DNA of 22,108 nucleotides from Lachnospiraceae bacterium (GCA_014804185.1 JAAVAG010000121.1:1-22108); one strand, 5' to 3'; positions 1-7,691 are shown, counted from the stretch's first letter. Numbers and translations: made by a program. The notes: generated by a model not told the origin, from the letters alone.

Positions 1-213
1 ATAAAGCCGTCGGACGCATATCTGCTCAGCACGCAGGAGGCGGGCTTTATCAAGCTGTTTATGAAACCGGAGACGACGGAGGCTTTTCAACTTGCGGCAT
101 ATGATCAGCAGATGGAGATTCTGAAAGGCTTTCTGGCGGAATGCAACGACCGGCTGGTGGAGGCCGGATTATACGGAGAAGATTGGGAAAGGAGCAAAGC
201 TGACTATGAGTGA
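1..213 (+). CDS. C-terminal 70 residues of an unidentified protein (5' end outside window)
   Basis: An open frame enters from the left edge and stops at TGA 211-213, giving a soluble, mixed-charge C-terminus rich in Glu, Lys and aromatic residues (ends in ..ERSKADYE). No membrane segment or recognisable catalytic motif is visible. Its stop codon overlaps the start of the GH4 gene by 8 bp (ATGAGTGA), so the two are almost certainly co-transcribed and translationally coupled. That makes it a probable member of the same sugar-catabolic operon. I do not recognise the family from this fragment; the upstream sequence is needed. The reading frame is supported by codon use like that of the following gene and by the overlap. 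Confidence 0.6.
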   Translation: MKPSDAYLLSTQEAGFIKLFMKPETTEAFQLAAYDQQMEILKGFLAECNDRLVEAGLYGEDWERSKADYE

Positions 214-1582
214 AAGAAAGAAGATTGTCCTGATCGGAGCGGGCAGCGCGGTGTTTACCAAGGGGTTGATCGCCGATTTTATACAGTCCGGCTGGGGGGA
301 GTGGGAGATCGCTCTGTGCGATATCAATCCCGTGATTCTGGAGTCCATTACAAAGCTGGCCAGAAAGATGGTGGAGCAGAAAGGAGCAAAGCAGATCACT
401 GTCACGTCCTCCTGCGATCGCTGCGATCTGCTGCCCGGCGCCGATTTTGTGGTGACTACCATTGCCGTGGGCGGCAGGCACGCCTGGGAGCAGGATGTGA
501 AGATTCCCCGCAAATACGGAATTTATCAGCCGGTGGGCGATTCCATTATGCCGGGCGGTATTGCCCGCGCCCAGCGCATGATTCCCGCGATGATAGAGAT
601 TGCCAGGGATGTGGAGCGTTTGTGTCCGAACGCATATTTCTTTAATTATTCCAATCCCATGACTGCCATCGTTACCGCGGTGCGCAGGGCTACCGGCGTG
701 AAACTCATCGGACTGTGCCACGGCGTCATCTACGGAGAAAAATATCTTGCCAGAATGCTGGATGTGGATGTGGAGCGCCTGACCACCATAGGAGTGGGGC
801 TGAACCATCTGACCTGGCTGTACGATATCCGCGTGGACGGAAGGGATGTGAAACCGGATCTGCTGGAACTGATCGCCAGACAGAAAAAGGAGCATGAGAT
901 AAATCCCCATGTGCGCAATTTCTTTAATCCCCAGCTGGAGGATAAGGAGATTCCTAATTATATGGACAATCCACTTTCCTGGGAACTGTTTGAGCGCTAC
1001 GGCGGGATTCCCGCGGTGGTGGATCGCCATGCGGTAGAATTTTTCCCGGAGCGGTTCCCCAAAGGGGCCTATTACGGGCATACTCTGGGAATCGACGCTT
1101 TTCCTATCGACGATGTTATCGCCAGGGGGGAAAAGACCTATCAGGACATGCTCTCCCAGGGGGAGATAACAGGGGAGGCAGCTCCGGAACTGTTTGCGCG
1201 CACTTCGGGGGAACATGAGCAGCTTGTGGAGATGATCCGGTCCCTGATCCTGGATGAGAGAAAGGTATTTTCGGTGAATATTCCCAACGACGGGGCTGTC
1301 CGGGGAATTCCCGACGACGCCATACTGGAACTGCCCGGTGTGGCTACAGGTCTGGGCTTTTCCAGCATGCATATCAACGGCTTCGGCGGCCCGATGAAAG
1401 ATATCATTATCAAACGGCTGGCCAGCGTGGATGCCACCGTTGAAGCGGCGCTTACGGGAGATAAGCGTTTGTGGGCGGACGCCATGATGCTGGACGGGGC
1501 CGTTACGGATTACACCACGGCGGAGGCTTTAGTGGAGGAATTCTATGCGGAATATAAGGATGTGCTGCCGCAGTATAAATAA
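206..1582 (+). CDS. GH4 family NAD(+)- and metal-dependent alpha-glycosidase (CHGV motif)
   Basis: A 458-residue protein with the hallmarks of glycoside hydrolase family 4. These are an N-terminal Rossmann motif GAGSAVFT (residues 11-18), DSIMPGGIARAQR in the middle of the NAD domain, NYSNPM at 147-152, CHGV starting at Cys171, and GLNHLTWL with His201. In GH4 enzymes the Cys and the later His hold the catalytic divalent metal, and hydrolysis runs through NAD-dependent oxidation at C3 followed by elimination. Length fits the family (about 430-480). From memory of GH4 subgrouping, the tetrapeptide after the metal Cys tracks substrate: CHSV for alpha-galactosidases, CHEV for alpha-galacturonidase, CHGx for alpha-glucuronidases, CDMP and CNVP/CNIP for phospho-glycosidases. 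CHGV would then favour an unphosphorylated, possibly uronic, alpha-glycoside, but the exact substrate is uncertain. AAAGGAG lies 11 bp before the ATG. No signal peptide, so it acts on imported oligosaccharide. Confidence 0.92.
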   Translation: MSERKKIVLIGAGSAVFTKGLIADFIQSGWGEWEIALCDINPVILESITKLARKMVEQKGAKQITVTSSCDRCDLLPGADFVVTTIAVGGRHAWEQDVKIPRKYGIYQPVGDSIMPGGIARAQRMIPAMIEIARDVERLCPNAYFFNYSNPMTAIVTAVRRATGVKLIGLCHGVIYGEKYLARMLDVDVERLTTIGVGLNHLTWLYDIRVDGRDVKPDLLELIARQKKEHEINPHVRNFFNPQLEDKEIPNYMDNPLSWELFERYGGIPAVVDRHAVEFFPERFPKGAYYGHTLGIDAFPIDDVIARGEKTYQDMLSQGEITGEAAPELFARTSGEHEQLVEMIRSLILDERKVFSVNIPNDGAVRGIPDDAILELPGVATGLGFSSMHINGFGGPMKDIIIKRLASVDATVEAALTGDKRLWADAMMLDGAVTDYTTAEALVEEFYAEYKDVLPQYK

Positions 1583-1593
1583 GGAGAAGAAGT

Positions 1594-2568
1594 ATGGGCA
1601 GAGATGTATTGATTCTTTCCTTTTCCTTTGAGCAGGAGGAAGAGGCTTTCCGGGTGGTAGAACAGGGCGGTTTCAACCCTCTTCTGCTGGCGGAAAAGGA
1701 TCGGAAAGGATGGACGGAGAAAGAACTGGCCGCCTACTGGAACGGACTGGCTCAGAAACCGCCGGGAATCATTATGGGAGCCGACATCCCGCTGGGGGAG
1801 GAGTTTGTCCGGGCAGCCCAGGGCCTGCGCGCGGTATCCTTAAACTGTGCGGGGAGCGATCACCTGGATCTGGATGCCTTTCACCGGGCGGGAATTGTCG
1901 TATGCAATGTTCCCAGACAGAATTTTGACGCCGTTGCGGATTTTGTGTGGGGACAGATTCTGGCTCTGATGAGGCGCATTCCGTTGGGGGACAGAACAAT
2001 CCGCCGCGGGCAGTGGTGCTCCGGGGTGGAGAGAGGGATTGCAGTCTCCGGCAAGACGCTGGGAATTATCGGTTTCGGCGCCATCGGCCAGGCCATTGCG
2101 GCCCGGGCGGCGGGGTTCGGGATGCGGCTGATTGTCAGCAGTACCAGTCGGAAACCGGAACCTGCAGCAAGATATGGAGCGGTCTATGTGGAGCGGGAAA
2201 CCCTGTTTCGGGAGGCGGACATTATCGTACCCTCCTGTCCGCTGACACCGGAAACCCGCCATATCATCAATGAAGAGACACTGAGCATCATGAAGCCCGG
2301 AGCTGTGGTGGTCAATTCCTCCAGAGGAGGGATTATTCACACACCGGCACTGATGGAAGCGCTGCGCCGGGGAACGATCGCGGGGGCGGCGCTGGATGTA
2401 TATGAGGAGGAACCTCTGTTGGACAGCGAACTGTTTGAACTGGACAATGTGGTGCTGACTCCTCATATGGCGGGGCTTGCGGACCGCGAGATTCACAACG
2501 TGGCCATGCAGGCCGCGCGTCACATAGTGGATTTGCTCTCGGGGAGGGAGACAAACACGGAGATCTGA
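1594..2568 (+). CDS. D-isomer-specific 2-hydroxyacid dehydrogenase
   Basis: A 324-residue member of the D-2-hydroxyacid dehydrogenase / phosphoglycerate dehydrogenase family. The nucleotide-binding motif GFGAIG (G160, G162, G165) sits in the central Rossmann domain. The catalytic set is complete: Arg244 in NSSRGG, Glu273 in DVYEEEP and His291 in TPHMAG. The Asp/Arg at the end of beta-2 that would separate NAD from NADP use cannot be judged safely by eye. An AAGGAG site (1581-1586) overlaps the GH4 stop and sets the ATG at 1594, 11 bp after that stop, so the two genes form one transcription unit. Such enzymes interconvert 2-ketoacids and D-2-hydroxyacids (glycerate, lactate, glyoxylate). Here it may reduce a ketoacid from sugar or uronate breakdown, but the substrate is not readable from sequence. 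Confidence 0.9.
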   Translation: MGRDVLILSFSFEQEEEAFRVVEQGGFNPLLLAEKDRKGWTEKELAAYWNGLAQKPPGIIMGADIPLGEEFVRAAQGLRAVSLNCAGSDHLDLDAFHRAGIVVCNVPRQNFDAVADFVWGQILALMRRIPLGDRTIRRGQWCSGVERGIAVSGKTLGIIGFGAIGQAIAARAAGFGMRLIVSSTSRKPEPAARYGAVYVERETLFREADIIVPSCPLTPETRHIINEETLSIMKPGAVVVNSSRGGIIHTPALMEALRRGTIAGAALDVYEEEPLLDSELFELDNVVLTPHMAGLADREIHNVAMQAARHIVDLLSGRETNTEI

Positions 2569-2575
2569 GAGGACT

Positions 2576-2610
2576 ACGGATTGTGGGAGCGCCGCGCTCA
2601 CAGATTCCGT
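2576..2610 (+). other. Imperfect RNA hairpin between the dehydrogenase and agaS genes
   Basis: The 77-bp spacer before agaS contains ACGGA (2576-2580) paired with TCCGT (2606-2610), and an inner GAGCG/CGCTC stem around a CCG loop with small bulges. No U-run follows, so it is not a standard intrinsic terminator. It could be a processing or stabilising hairpin that sets different mRNA levels for the two genes. It is visible as base pairing only; function is inference. Confidence 0.3.
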
Positions 2611-2645
2611 CTCATATCATAAGCGGCGCAGAAATGAGGGTGAAA

Positions 2646-3824
2646 ATGGAGAAAACACTTTTGGGAAGAACGGAAGAGTACTATATCCGCCGCAGCGCTG
2701 TGCATACTGTGACGGAGATCCTGCAGCAGCCTGCCCTGTGGAGGCGTCTGGCGGATGTTCTGTGCGGCCGGGAGGAGGAAATCCACACATTTATGGAGGA
2801 GGTCATGGCGGTGGAGCATCTGCGGATCGTCTTTACCGGCGCGGGATCCTCCGCGTTTGTGGGAGAGAGTATGCAGTGCCTGCTTGCCAATGAAATGGGA
2901 ATCCTGTCGGAAACGATCCATACCACGGATTTTATCAGCATGCCGGACAGTACCTATGCAGACGTTCCCACACTGCTGATTTCTTATGCGCGCTCCGGCG
3001 AGAGCCCGGAGAGCTGTGCCACCATCCGGTTTGCGGAAAAGAAGATCAGCAGGCTGTATCAGGTGATCATTGTCTGTGACAAAAACAGCAGTCTGGCCAG
3101 GCTGGGATACGCTTCAAAGAACACGCTTGTGCTGGATATGCCTCCCGAGGCATGCGACCAGGGATTTGCCATGACCAGCAGCGTAAGCTGTATGGCGCTG
3201 GCTACCTGGTGCCTGTTTCACCACGGGCAGATTTCCGTCTATGCGGACCATATCAGAGCGCTGGCGGACAGTGCGGAACGGGATATGGAACAGCTGGATA
3301 AGAAAGCGTTTGAGATCGCGCAGAAAGATTACCGCAGGCTGATCTGGCTGGGAACCGGCGCTATGAGAGGGCTTGCAAGGGAAGGGGCGGTTAAATCCAT
3401 GGAACTGACCAACGGCTGTGTGCATGCGGGCTATGATGCCGCCACGGGCTTCCGTCACGGTCCCAAGACGGTCATCAACGATGAGACACTGACGGTGCAT
3501 TTTCTGTCCAATCAGCCCTACAGCCTGCAGTACGATGTGGATCTGGCCAGGGAACTGGTGGAAGAGAAGAAAAAGAATCTGGTGGCGGTGGTGACGGGCA
3601 GCGCCCATGGCGGGATGATTCCGGGGGCGGATTATGAAGTGACATACGAGATTCCGGAGAGCCTGCCCGCAAATTCCGAGATGGGGGCGTATATCAAGGG
3701 ATTGTTGTTTGTACAGCTGCTTTCTCTGGAAAAGTCCCTGGAGAAGAATATGACGATGGATAACCCGTGTCCCGGCGGGGAAGTGAACCGGGTGGTTCGG
3801 GGCGTTGTGATTTACGATATCTGA
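2646..3824 (+). CDS. agaS: AgaS-type SIS-domain isomerase/deaminase (galactosamine-6-P / tagatose-6-P)
   Basis: A 392-residue protein with two SIS (sugar isomerase) domains, roughly residues 45-200 and 220-370. The phosphosugar loop of the first reads TGAGSS (residues 64-69). The second carries GFRHGPK (Arg270-His271), and the C-terminus has DNPCPGGEVNRVV, a signature I recognise from AgaS and tagatose-6-P ketose/aldose isomerases (usual length about 385-390). AgaS converts galactosamine-6-P to tagatose-6-P with release of ammonia. It shares its neighbourhood with a sugar kinase and a tagatose-bisphosphate-type aldolase, which supports that role. The frame is open from GTG 2583 and has an ATG at 2634. 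I chose ATG 2646 because GAGG lies just upstream and the family begins at about this point. A glucosamine-type or other aminosugar substrate remains possible. Confidence 0.85.
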   Translation: MEKTLLGRTEEYYIRRSAVHTVTEILQQPALWRRLADVLCGREEEIHTFMEEVMAVEHLRIVFTGAGSSAFVGESMQCLLANEMGILSETIHTTDFISMPDSTYADVPTLLISYARSGESPESCATIRFAEKKISRLYQVIIVCDKNSSLARLGYASKNTLVLDMPPEACDQGFAMTSSVSCMALATWCLFHHGQISVYADHIRALADSAERDMEQLDKKAFEIAQKDYRRLIWLGTGAMRGLAREGAVKSMELTNGCVHAGYDAATGFRHGPKTVINDETLTVHFLSNQPYSLQYDVDLARELVEEKKKNLVAVVTGSAHGGMIPGADYEVTYEIPESLPANSEMGAYIKGLLFVQLLSLEKSLEKNMTMDNPCPGGEVNRVVRGVVIYDI

Positions 3825-3864
3825 GCGGACGGCGGCACGGAAAAAGCTGGAAATATTCTTTCGT

Positions 3865-3897
3865 ATATGCCATAATGATAGGAACTGTATTATTATG
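3865..3897 (+). promoter_or_regulatory. Extended -10 promoter and overlapping inverted repeat upstream of gntR
   Basis: TG-C-CATAAT (TG 3868-3869, hexamer 3871-3876) is an extended -10 element about 59 bp before the gntR start. It lies inside a 27-bp dyad: CATAATGATA (3871-3880) and TATTATTATG (3888-3897), 9 of 10 bases complementary, 7-bp spacer. A dyad overlapping the -10 suits a repressor site, and autoregulation by the GntR protein is the obvious candidate. No good -35 is visible. The 16-mer at 3865-3880 recurs with two differences at 6680-6695, upstream of the ABC transporter genes. Confidence 0.5.
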
Positions 3898-3934
3898 TCA
3901 TCATAACAATGAGATGAAAAAAGGAGAATATCAT

Positions 3935-4675
3935 ATGGGAACTGAAGGGAATTCAGGCGCGATCCGCAAGGACATCCCCCTTGCGCTGTATTATCAGCTT
4001 AAGGAGGAAATTAAAAAAAATATTTTCAGCGGCGAATGGACCGAGGGGAGCAAAATCCCGTCGGAGCAGGAGATCTGTGAGATTTATGGAGTCAGCCGGA
4101 TCACTGTGCGCAAGGCCATCGAAGAACTGCAGAATGAGAAATATCTGGTTAAGAAACAGGGCAGAGGGACATTTGTACAGAAAAAGGCCATAGAGCAGAA
4201 GCTTCAGAAATTTTATTCATTCAGCGAGGAACTCAGGAGCCAGGAGATCCGGGAGCATTCCCAGGTAGCTGCCTTTGAGAGGCGGACACCGGACGAAACC
4301 GTCAGAGAAACACTGCACCTGGAAAAGGGCCAGGAGGTGTTCCGTATCGAGAGGCTCCGCTATATTGACGAGAAGCCTTACGCACTGGAGCAGTCCTATA
4401 TTCCCGTACATTTTGTGCCGGAACTTACCGGAGAAAAAATTCAGGAGAACGGTCTGTACAGAACACTGAACAGTTTCGGAGTGTATCTGGACCACGCTAC
4501 GGAGACATTCAGCGCAGTGAATCTCTCCCGTGAGGAAGCGAAAAATCTGCAGGTGGAAAATAAGGCGGCTGCCATCAATCTGATCCGGGTGACCTACCGC
4601 GGCGAGGAAGCGGTGGAATACTGTAAGAGCCTGGTGAGGGGAGATGTCTTCCACTACAGCGTGGAACTGCGATAG
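3935..4675 (+). CDS. GntR-family (HutC/UTRA) transcriptional regulator
   Basis: A 246-residue two-domain regulator. The N-terminal winged helix-turn-helix (about residues 14-80) has the GntR pattern PLALYYQL, KIPSEQEIC, YGVSRITVRKAIEEL and GRGTFV. The C-terminal half (about 95-245) fits a UTRA effector domain, including FRIERLRYIDEKPYALEQSYIP, a pattern usual in HutC-subfamily proteins that sense sugar phosphates or other small metabolites. The start at ATG 3935 is set by AAGGAG (3921-3926), 8 bp upstream; the frame is open further upstream but has no ribosome site there. It sits between agaS and the sugar kinase and has its own promoter. It therefore probably controls this catabolic operon, and perhaps the transporter operon, in response to an aminosugar phosphate such as GalNAc-6-P or GalN-6-P (inference). 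Confidence 0.93.
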   Translation: MGTEGNSGAIRKDIPLALYYQLKEEIKKNIFSGEWTEGSKIPSEQEICEIYGVSRITVRKAIEELQNEKYLVKKQGRGTFVQKKAIEQKLQKFYSFSEELRSQEIREHSQVAAFERRTPDETVRETLHLEKGQEVFRIERLRYIDEKPYALEQSYIPVHFVPELTGEKIQENGLYRTLNSFGVYLDHATETFSAVNLSREEAKNLQVENKAAAINLIRVTYRGEEAVEYCKSLVRGDVFHYSVELR

Positions 4676-4713
4676 GGTTCCCATACAGGCTGTCTGCGAT
4701 GCGGAGGTTGATT

Positions 4714-5631
4714 ATGAGATATTATCTGGGGATAGACGGCGGAGGAACAAAGACGGCTTTTCTGCTGGCGGATGAGGAGGGCAGGGAAGCTGCGTCGTCC
4801 GTTATGGGCGGCTGTTCCTACAGGGAGATCGGAACGGAGGGGTTCGGCAGAGTGCTCAGGGAAGGCATAGAAGCTGTTCTGAGACAGGCAGGCGTATCCT
4901 TTGAGCAGATTGTCCGCGCGGCCGTGGGAATCCCGTGCTATGGGGAGAGTCCCGCGGGAGATGAGGCGCTGGAGAAAGAATTGCGGAGAGTATTTGCCGG
5001 ATGCGATTATATGGCGGTCAACGACGTCAGAGTGGGGTGGGCCGGTTCGCTGGACATGCAGCCGGGCATCCATATCGTGGCGGGAACCGGCTCTATTGCC
5101 TATGGAGAGAACGCGGCGGGATGCTGTGCCAGAAGCGGAGGATGGTCCACTTTTTTCGGAGACGAGGGTTCCTGCTACTGGCTGGGACGCCGGACGGCGG
5201 AACTATTCTTCAAGGAGGCGGACGGCAGGGTGCCACGGGGGGCACTGTATGAGCGGATGTGGCGGCGGCTGGGTCTGAAACATCTGACGGATGCGGTGGA
5301 TATTCTGGAGACGGAGTATGCCCCCTGCAGGGATAAGGTTGCCTCCCTGCAGCGAATTCTGCTGGAGGCGGCCCGGGATGGCGATCCGGCTGCCATCAGG
5401 CTTTACGGGAAAGCGGCGGAGGAGTTGTCTTTGCTGGTGGAGGGCACGGCCCGTGAACTGCATCTGGGAGAGGAGCCATTTGCCGTGTCCTATTCCGGAG
5501 GACTGTTCCATGCGGGAGCGTTCGTGCTGAAACAACTGGAACAAAATGTGTCACATATCGGCGGTTATCTGAGAGAGCCTTCCCATGATCCTGTGTGGGG
5601 AGCGGTACAGCTTGCAAGGAAAGGAAGATAG
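4714..5631 (+). CDS. BadF/BadG-type ATPase family sugar kinase (N-acetylhexosamine kinase-like)
   Basis: A 305-residue protein of the ASKHA fold. Phosphate-1 motif GIDGGGTKT is at residues 6-14. VND with Asp104, the likely catalytic base, and AGTGSIAYG at 123-131 (phosphate-2) follow, then GDEGSCYWLG, as seen in NagK-type N-acetylglucosamine kinases, and a C-terminal YSGGLFHAG adenosine motif. It would phosphorylate an imported amino sugar at O6 with ATP. Next to AgaS and a tagatose-type aldolase, N-acetylgalactosamine or galactosamine is the most sensible substrate, but GlcNAc cannot be excluded. ATG 4714 is preferred over 4699 because GGAGG (4703-4707) is spaced correctly for it. Gap to gntR is 38 bp; gap to the aldolase is 4 bp, so it is co-transcribed. 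Confidence 0.85.
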   Translation: MRYYLGIDGGGTKTAFLLADEEGREAASSVMGGCSYREIGTEGFGRVLREGIEAVLRQAGVSFEQIVRAAVGIPCYGESPAGDEALEKELRRVFAGCDYMAVNDVRVGWAGSLDMQPGIHIVAGTGSIAYGENAAGCCARSGGWSTFFGDEGSCYWLGRRTAELFFKEADGRVPRGALYERMWRRLGLKHLTDAVDILETEYAPCRDKVASLQRILLEAARDGDPAAIRLYGKAAEELSLLVEGTARELHLGEEPFAVSYSGGLFHAGAFVLKQLEQNVSHIGGYLREPSHDPVWGAVQLARKGR

Positions 5632-5635
5632 AAAA

Positions 5636-6484
5636 ATGTTAGCGACGACAGAAGAAATGCTGAAAAAAGCGCAGGACGGCCATTACGCGGTGGGCGCGTT
5701 TAATGTGGAAAATATGGAAATGGTGCAGGCGGTGGTAGAGGCGGCGGCGGAAAACCGGGCGCCCGTCATACTGCAGACGACGCCGTCCACCGTAAAATAC
5801 GGCGGTCTGGATTTTTATTTTGCCAATGTGAAAGCGGCGGCGGAGCGGGTGGACGTTCCGGTAGCCATACACCTGGATCATGGGGACAGTTTTGCGCTGG
5901 CCATGCAGGCTCTGCGCGTGGGGTATACTTCCATTATGATCGACGGATCCCATGCATCCTTTGAGGACAATATAGAAGTGTCCAGGCGGGTTGCGGATGC
6001 ATGTGCGCCCTCCCGCATACCGGTGGAGGCGGAACTGGGCAAAGTGGGCGGCAAGGAGGACGATCTGGACGGCGGAAAAGGCGATATGTATACGGATCCG
6101 GAGCAGGCCGGAGAGTTTGCGCTCCGCACGGGTGTCACCTCCCTGGCCGTGGCAATCGGTACGGCCCATGGGCTGTACAAGGGAGAGCCCAGGCTGGATT
6201 TGGACCGCCTTACGGAAATCCGAAAGATAGTGGAGATTCCCCTGGTACTGCACGGCGCTTCCGGAGTGCCCGATGAGACGGTGAAAGAGAGCATCCGGCG
6301 CGGTATATGCAAGGTGAATTTTGCCACGGAACTCAGGATCGCTTTCAGCGACGGCGTGAAAAAAGTGCTGGCGGAGAAACCGGATACCTTTGATCCCAAG
6401 AAATACTGCGGGGTAGGAAGAGAGTATGTAAAGAAGCTGGTGACGCAGAAAATGGAGGTCTGCGGCTGTATCGGCAGAGCGTAA
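5636..6484 (+). CDS. Class II ketose-bisphosphate aldolase, GatY/KbaY type
   Basis: A 282-residue zinc-dependent class II aldolase, the length of GatY/KbaY/AgaY rather than the longer FbaA type. Key features are GAFNVENMEM near the start, IHLDHGDS with Asp81 (proton donor) and His82 (metal ligand), AELGKVGG around residue 130, GTAHG with His178, HGASG with His206, and CKVNFATELR near the C-terminus. It would cleave tagatose-1,6-bisphosphate (or fructose-1,6-bisphosphate) to dihydroxyacetone phosphate and glyceraldehyde-3-phosphate. Operon context with AgaS favours tagatose bisphosphate. ATG 5636 lies 4 bp after the kinase stop, with AAGGAAG in the end of the kinase gene as ribosome site. No GatZ/KbaZ-type partner subunit and no tagatose-6-P kinase gene is seen nearby. 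Confidence 0.9.
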   Translation: MLATTEEMLKKAQDGHYAVGAFNVENMEMVQAVVEAAAENRAPVILQTTPSTVKYGGLDFYFANVKAAAERVDVPVAIHLDHGDSFALAMQALRVGYTSIMIDGSHASFEDNIEVSRRVADACAPSRIPVEAELGKVGGKEDDLDGGKGDMYTDPEQAGEFALRTGVTSLAVAIGTAHGLYKGEPRLDLDRLTEIRKIVEIPLVLHGASGVPDETVKESIRRGICKVNFATELRIAFSDGVKKVLAEKPDTFDPKKYCGVGREYVKKLVTQKMEVCGCIGRA

Positions 6485-6540
6485 CAAATGCTGCCACGCT
6501 TCGCGAGACAGCTTATTGTAATAAAAAGGAAAGAAAATGG

Positions 6541-6593
6541 ACTGGCGGCAGTGCATCTGATCAGAAAAGAAAAGGGTGTCTGCCGCCAGTTTC
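6541..6593 (+). terminator. Hairpin after the aldolase gene, probable terminator
   Basis: Perfect 11-bp inverted repeat: ACTGGCGGCAG (6541-6551) and CTGCCGCCAGT (6580-6590), 28-nt loop, then a short T-rich stretch (TTTCT). It lies 57 bp after the aldolase stop, in the 301-bp intergenic region before the ABC genes. The loop is long and the U-run weak, so termination may be partial. The rest of that region holds the promoter at 6660-6695 and AT-rich leader with no coding signal. Confidence 0.6.
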
Positions 6594-6659
6594 TATACAG
6601 AAACACAGACAGAACAGGTAAATAAAATGTAATTTTAGTGAATTATAAAGGCAAAAAAA

Positions 6660-6695
6660 CATAATGAAACATTATGATGATATGTTATAATGATA
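6660..6695 (+). promoter_or_regulatory. Promoter with extended -10 and dyad operator candidate for the ABC operon
   Basis: TG-T-TATAAT (TG 6683-6684, TATAAT 6686-6691) is a strong extended -10 about 95 bp before the first permease gene. Just upstream, where a -35 would lie, CATAATG (6660-6666) and CATTATG (6670-6676) form a perfect 7-bp dyad with a 3-bp spacer. No consensus -35 is seen. The 16 bases at 6680-6695 match the gntR promoter (3865-3880) at 14 positions, suggesting shared control. The region is AT-rich, so chance similarity is a real alternative. Confidence 0.55.
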
Positions 6696-6785
6696 ATACG
6701 AAGATAAAAGGAAAGTTTATTTTTGTACAAAATGACCAACATATAAACATGGGGATTTGCAAAGTGACAAGAAAAGAGGAGGAAA

Positions 6786-7691
6786 ATGAAAAAAAAGAAG
6801 AAGTTTTTTACGAAGAGATCTATCCCTTTGCATCTTATGATTCTGCCGGCGGTCATATTGACCCTGATTTACAAGTATCTGCCCATGGCGGGCAGTGTGA
6901 TCGCCTTTCAGGACTTTAAGCTTGCAAGAGGTGTATTCGGTTCAGAATGGGTGTGGCTGGATAATTTTAAATATATATTTAATATGCCGGATTTCTGGAG
7001 GATTCTGGGCAATACGTTCCGGATCGCCATCGGCAAGATTCTTGGGAATCTGATTACGCCCATTATTGTGGCGCTTTTGCTGAACGAACTGACGCACTCC
7101 GGATTGAAGCGGTCGATTCAGACGCTGCTGTATATCCCGAACTTCCTGTCCTGGATCATTCTGGCGGGTCTGTTCAGCGATATCCTCTCCTCCTCCGGAA
7201 TCATTAACCAGATGCTGGGCACACTGGGGGTGGAACCGGTTCCTTTTTTAAGCAGCGACAAATGGTTTCCCGTTTCGATGATCGTCACAGATATCTGGAA
7301 GAACTTCGGATATGGAACCATCGTATACCTGGCTTCCCTGGCGTCCATTGATCCGTTCCTGTATGAATCGGCCAAGCTGGACGGAGCCAACCGGTGGCAG
7401 CAGACGATTCACGTCACCCTGCCGGGCATGAGTTCCATCATCGTGCTGATGTCTCTGCTCAGCATGGGCAGTATCCTGAACGCGGGCTTCGATCAGATCT
7501 ATAACCTGCTCAACCCCATGGTACAGAGTTCCGGTGAGATTATCGACACAATGGTTTATAAACTGAGTCTCGGCACGGGCCTGTATGGACCGGCCACGGC
7601 GCTGGGACTGATGAATTCCCTTGTGTCCTTTACACTGATTGTAACGGGGTATATTCTGGCAGATAAGTTTGCCGACTACCGGATATTCTAG
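6786..7691 (+). CDS. ABC sugar transporter permease, LplB type
   Basis: A 301-residue integral membrane protein of the binding-protein-dependent transport family. It has a basic N-terminus (MKKKKK), a first membrane helix within LHLMILPAVILTLIY, and about six membrane segments in all. The cytoplasmic EAA loop (YESAKLDGANRWQQ, from residue 193) is the site that docks the ATPase. The early ILPAVILTLIYKYLPMAG and ending ILADKFADYRIF are typical of the LplB group, which handle complex oligosaccharides in Firmicutes. AGAGGAGG just before the ATG is a strong ribosome site. It begins the transporter operon and is followed 13 bp later by its partner permease. The substrate is unknown; the downstream GH35 gene hints at a galactoside-containing oligosaccharide. 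Confidence 0.93.
   Translation: MKKKKKFFTKRSIPLHLMILPAVILTLIYKYLPMAGSVIAFQDFKLARGVFGSEWVWLDNFKYIFNMPDFWRILGNTFRIAIGKILGNLITPIIVALLLNELTHSGLKRSIQTLLYIPNFLSWIILAGLFSDILSSSGIINQMLGTLGVEPVPFLSSDKWFPVSMIVTDIWKNFGYGTIVYLASLASIDPFLYESAKLDGANRWQQTIHVTLPGMSSIIVLMSLLSMGSILNAGFDQIYNLLNPMVQSSGEIIDTMVYKLSLGTGLYGPATALGLMNSLVSFTLIVTGYILADKFADYRIF

Noticed and set aside
59..1372. Long antisense open frame (437 codons) opposite the GH4 gene
   Set aside because: It is the mirror of a GC-rich coding frame, has no family resemblance and no ribosome site; the GH4 frame explains the sequence.
2583..2645. Extended N-terminus of AgaS from GTG 2583 or ATG 2634
   Set aside because: No ribosome site precedes these starts, and the extra residues do not match the family; ATG 2646 has GAGG upstream.
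4011..4022. Run of eight A in gntR as a possible programmed slippage site
   Set aside because: The single frame gives an intact GntR protein; similar A-runs occur in Lys-rich starts elsewhere in the window, with no downstream frame that would gain function.
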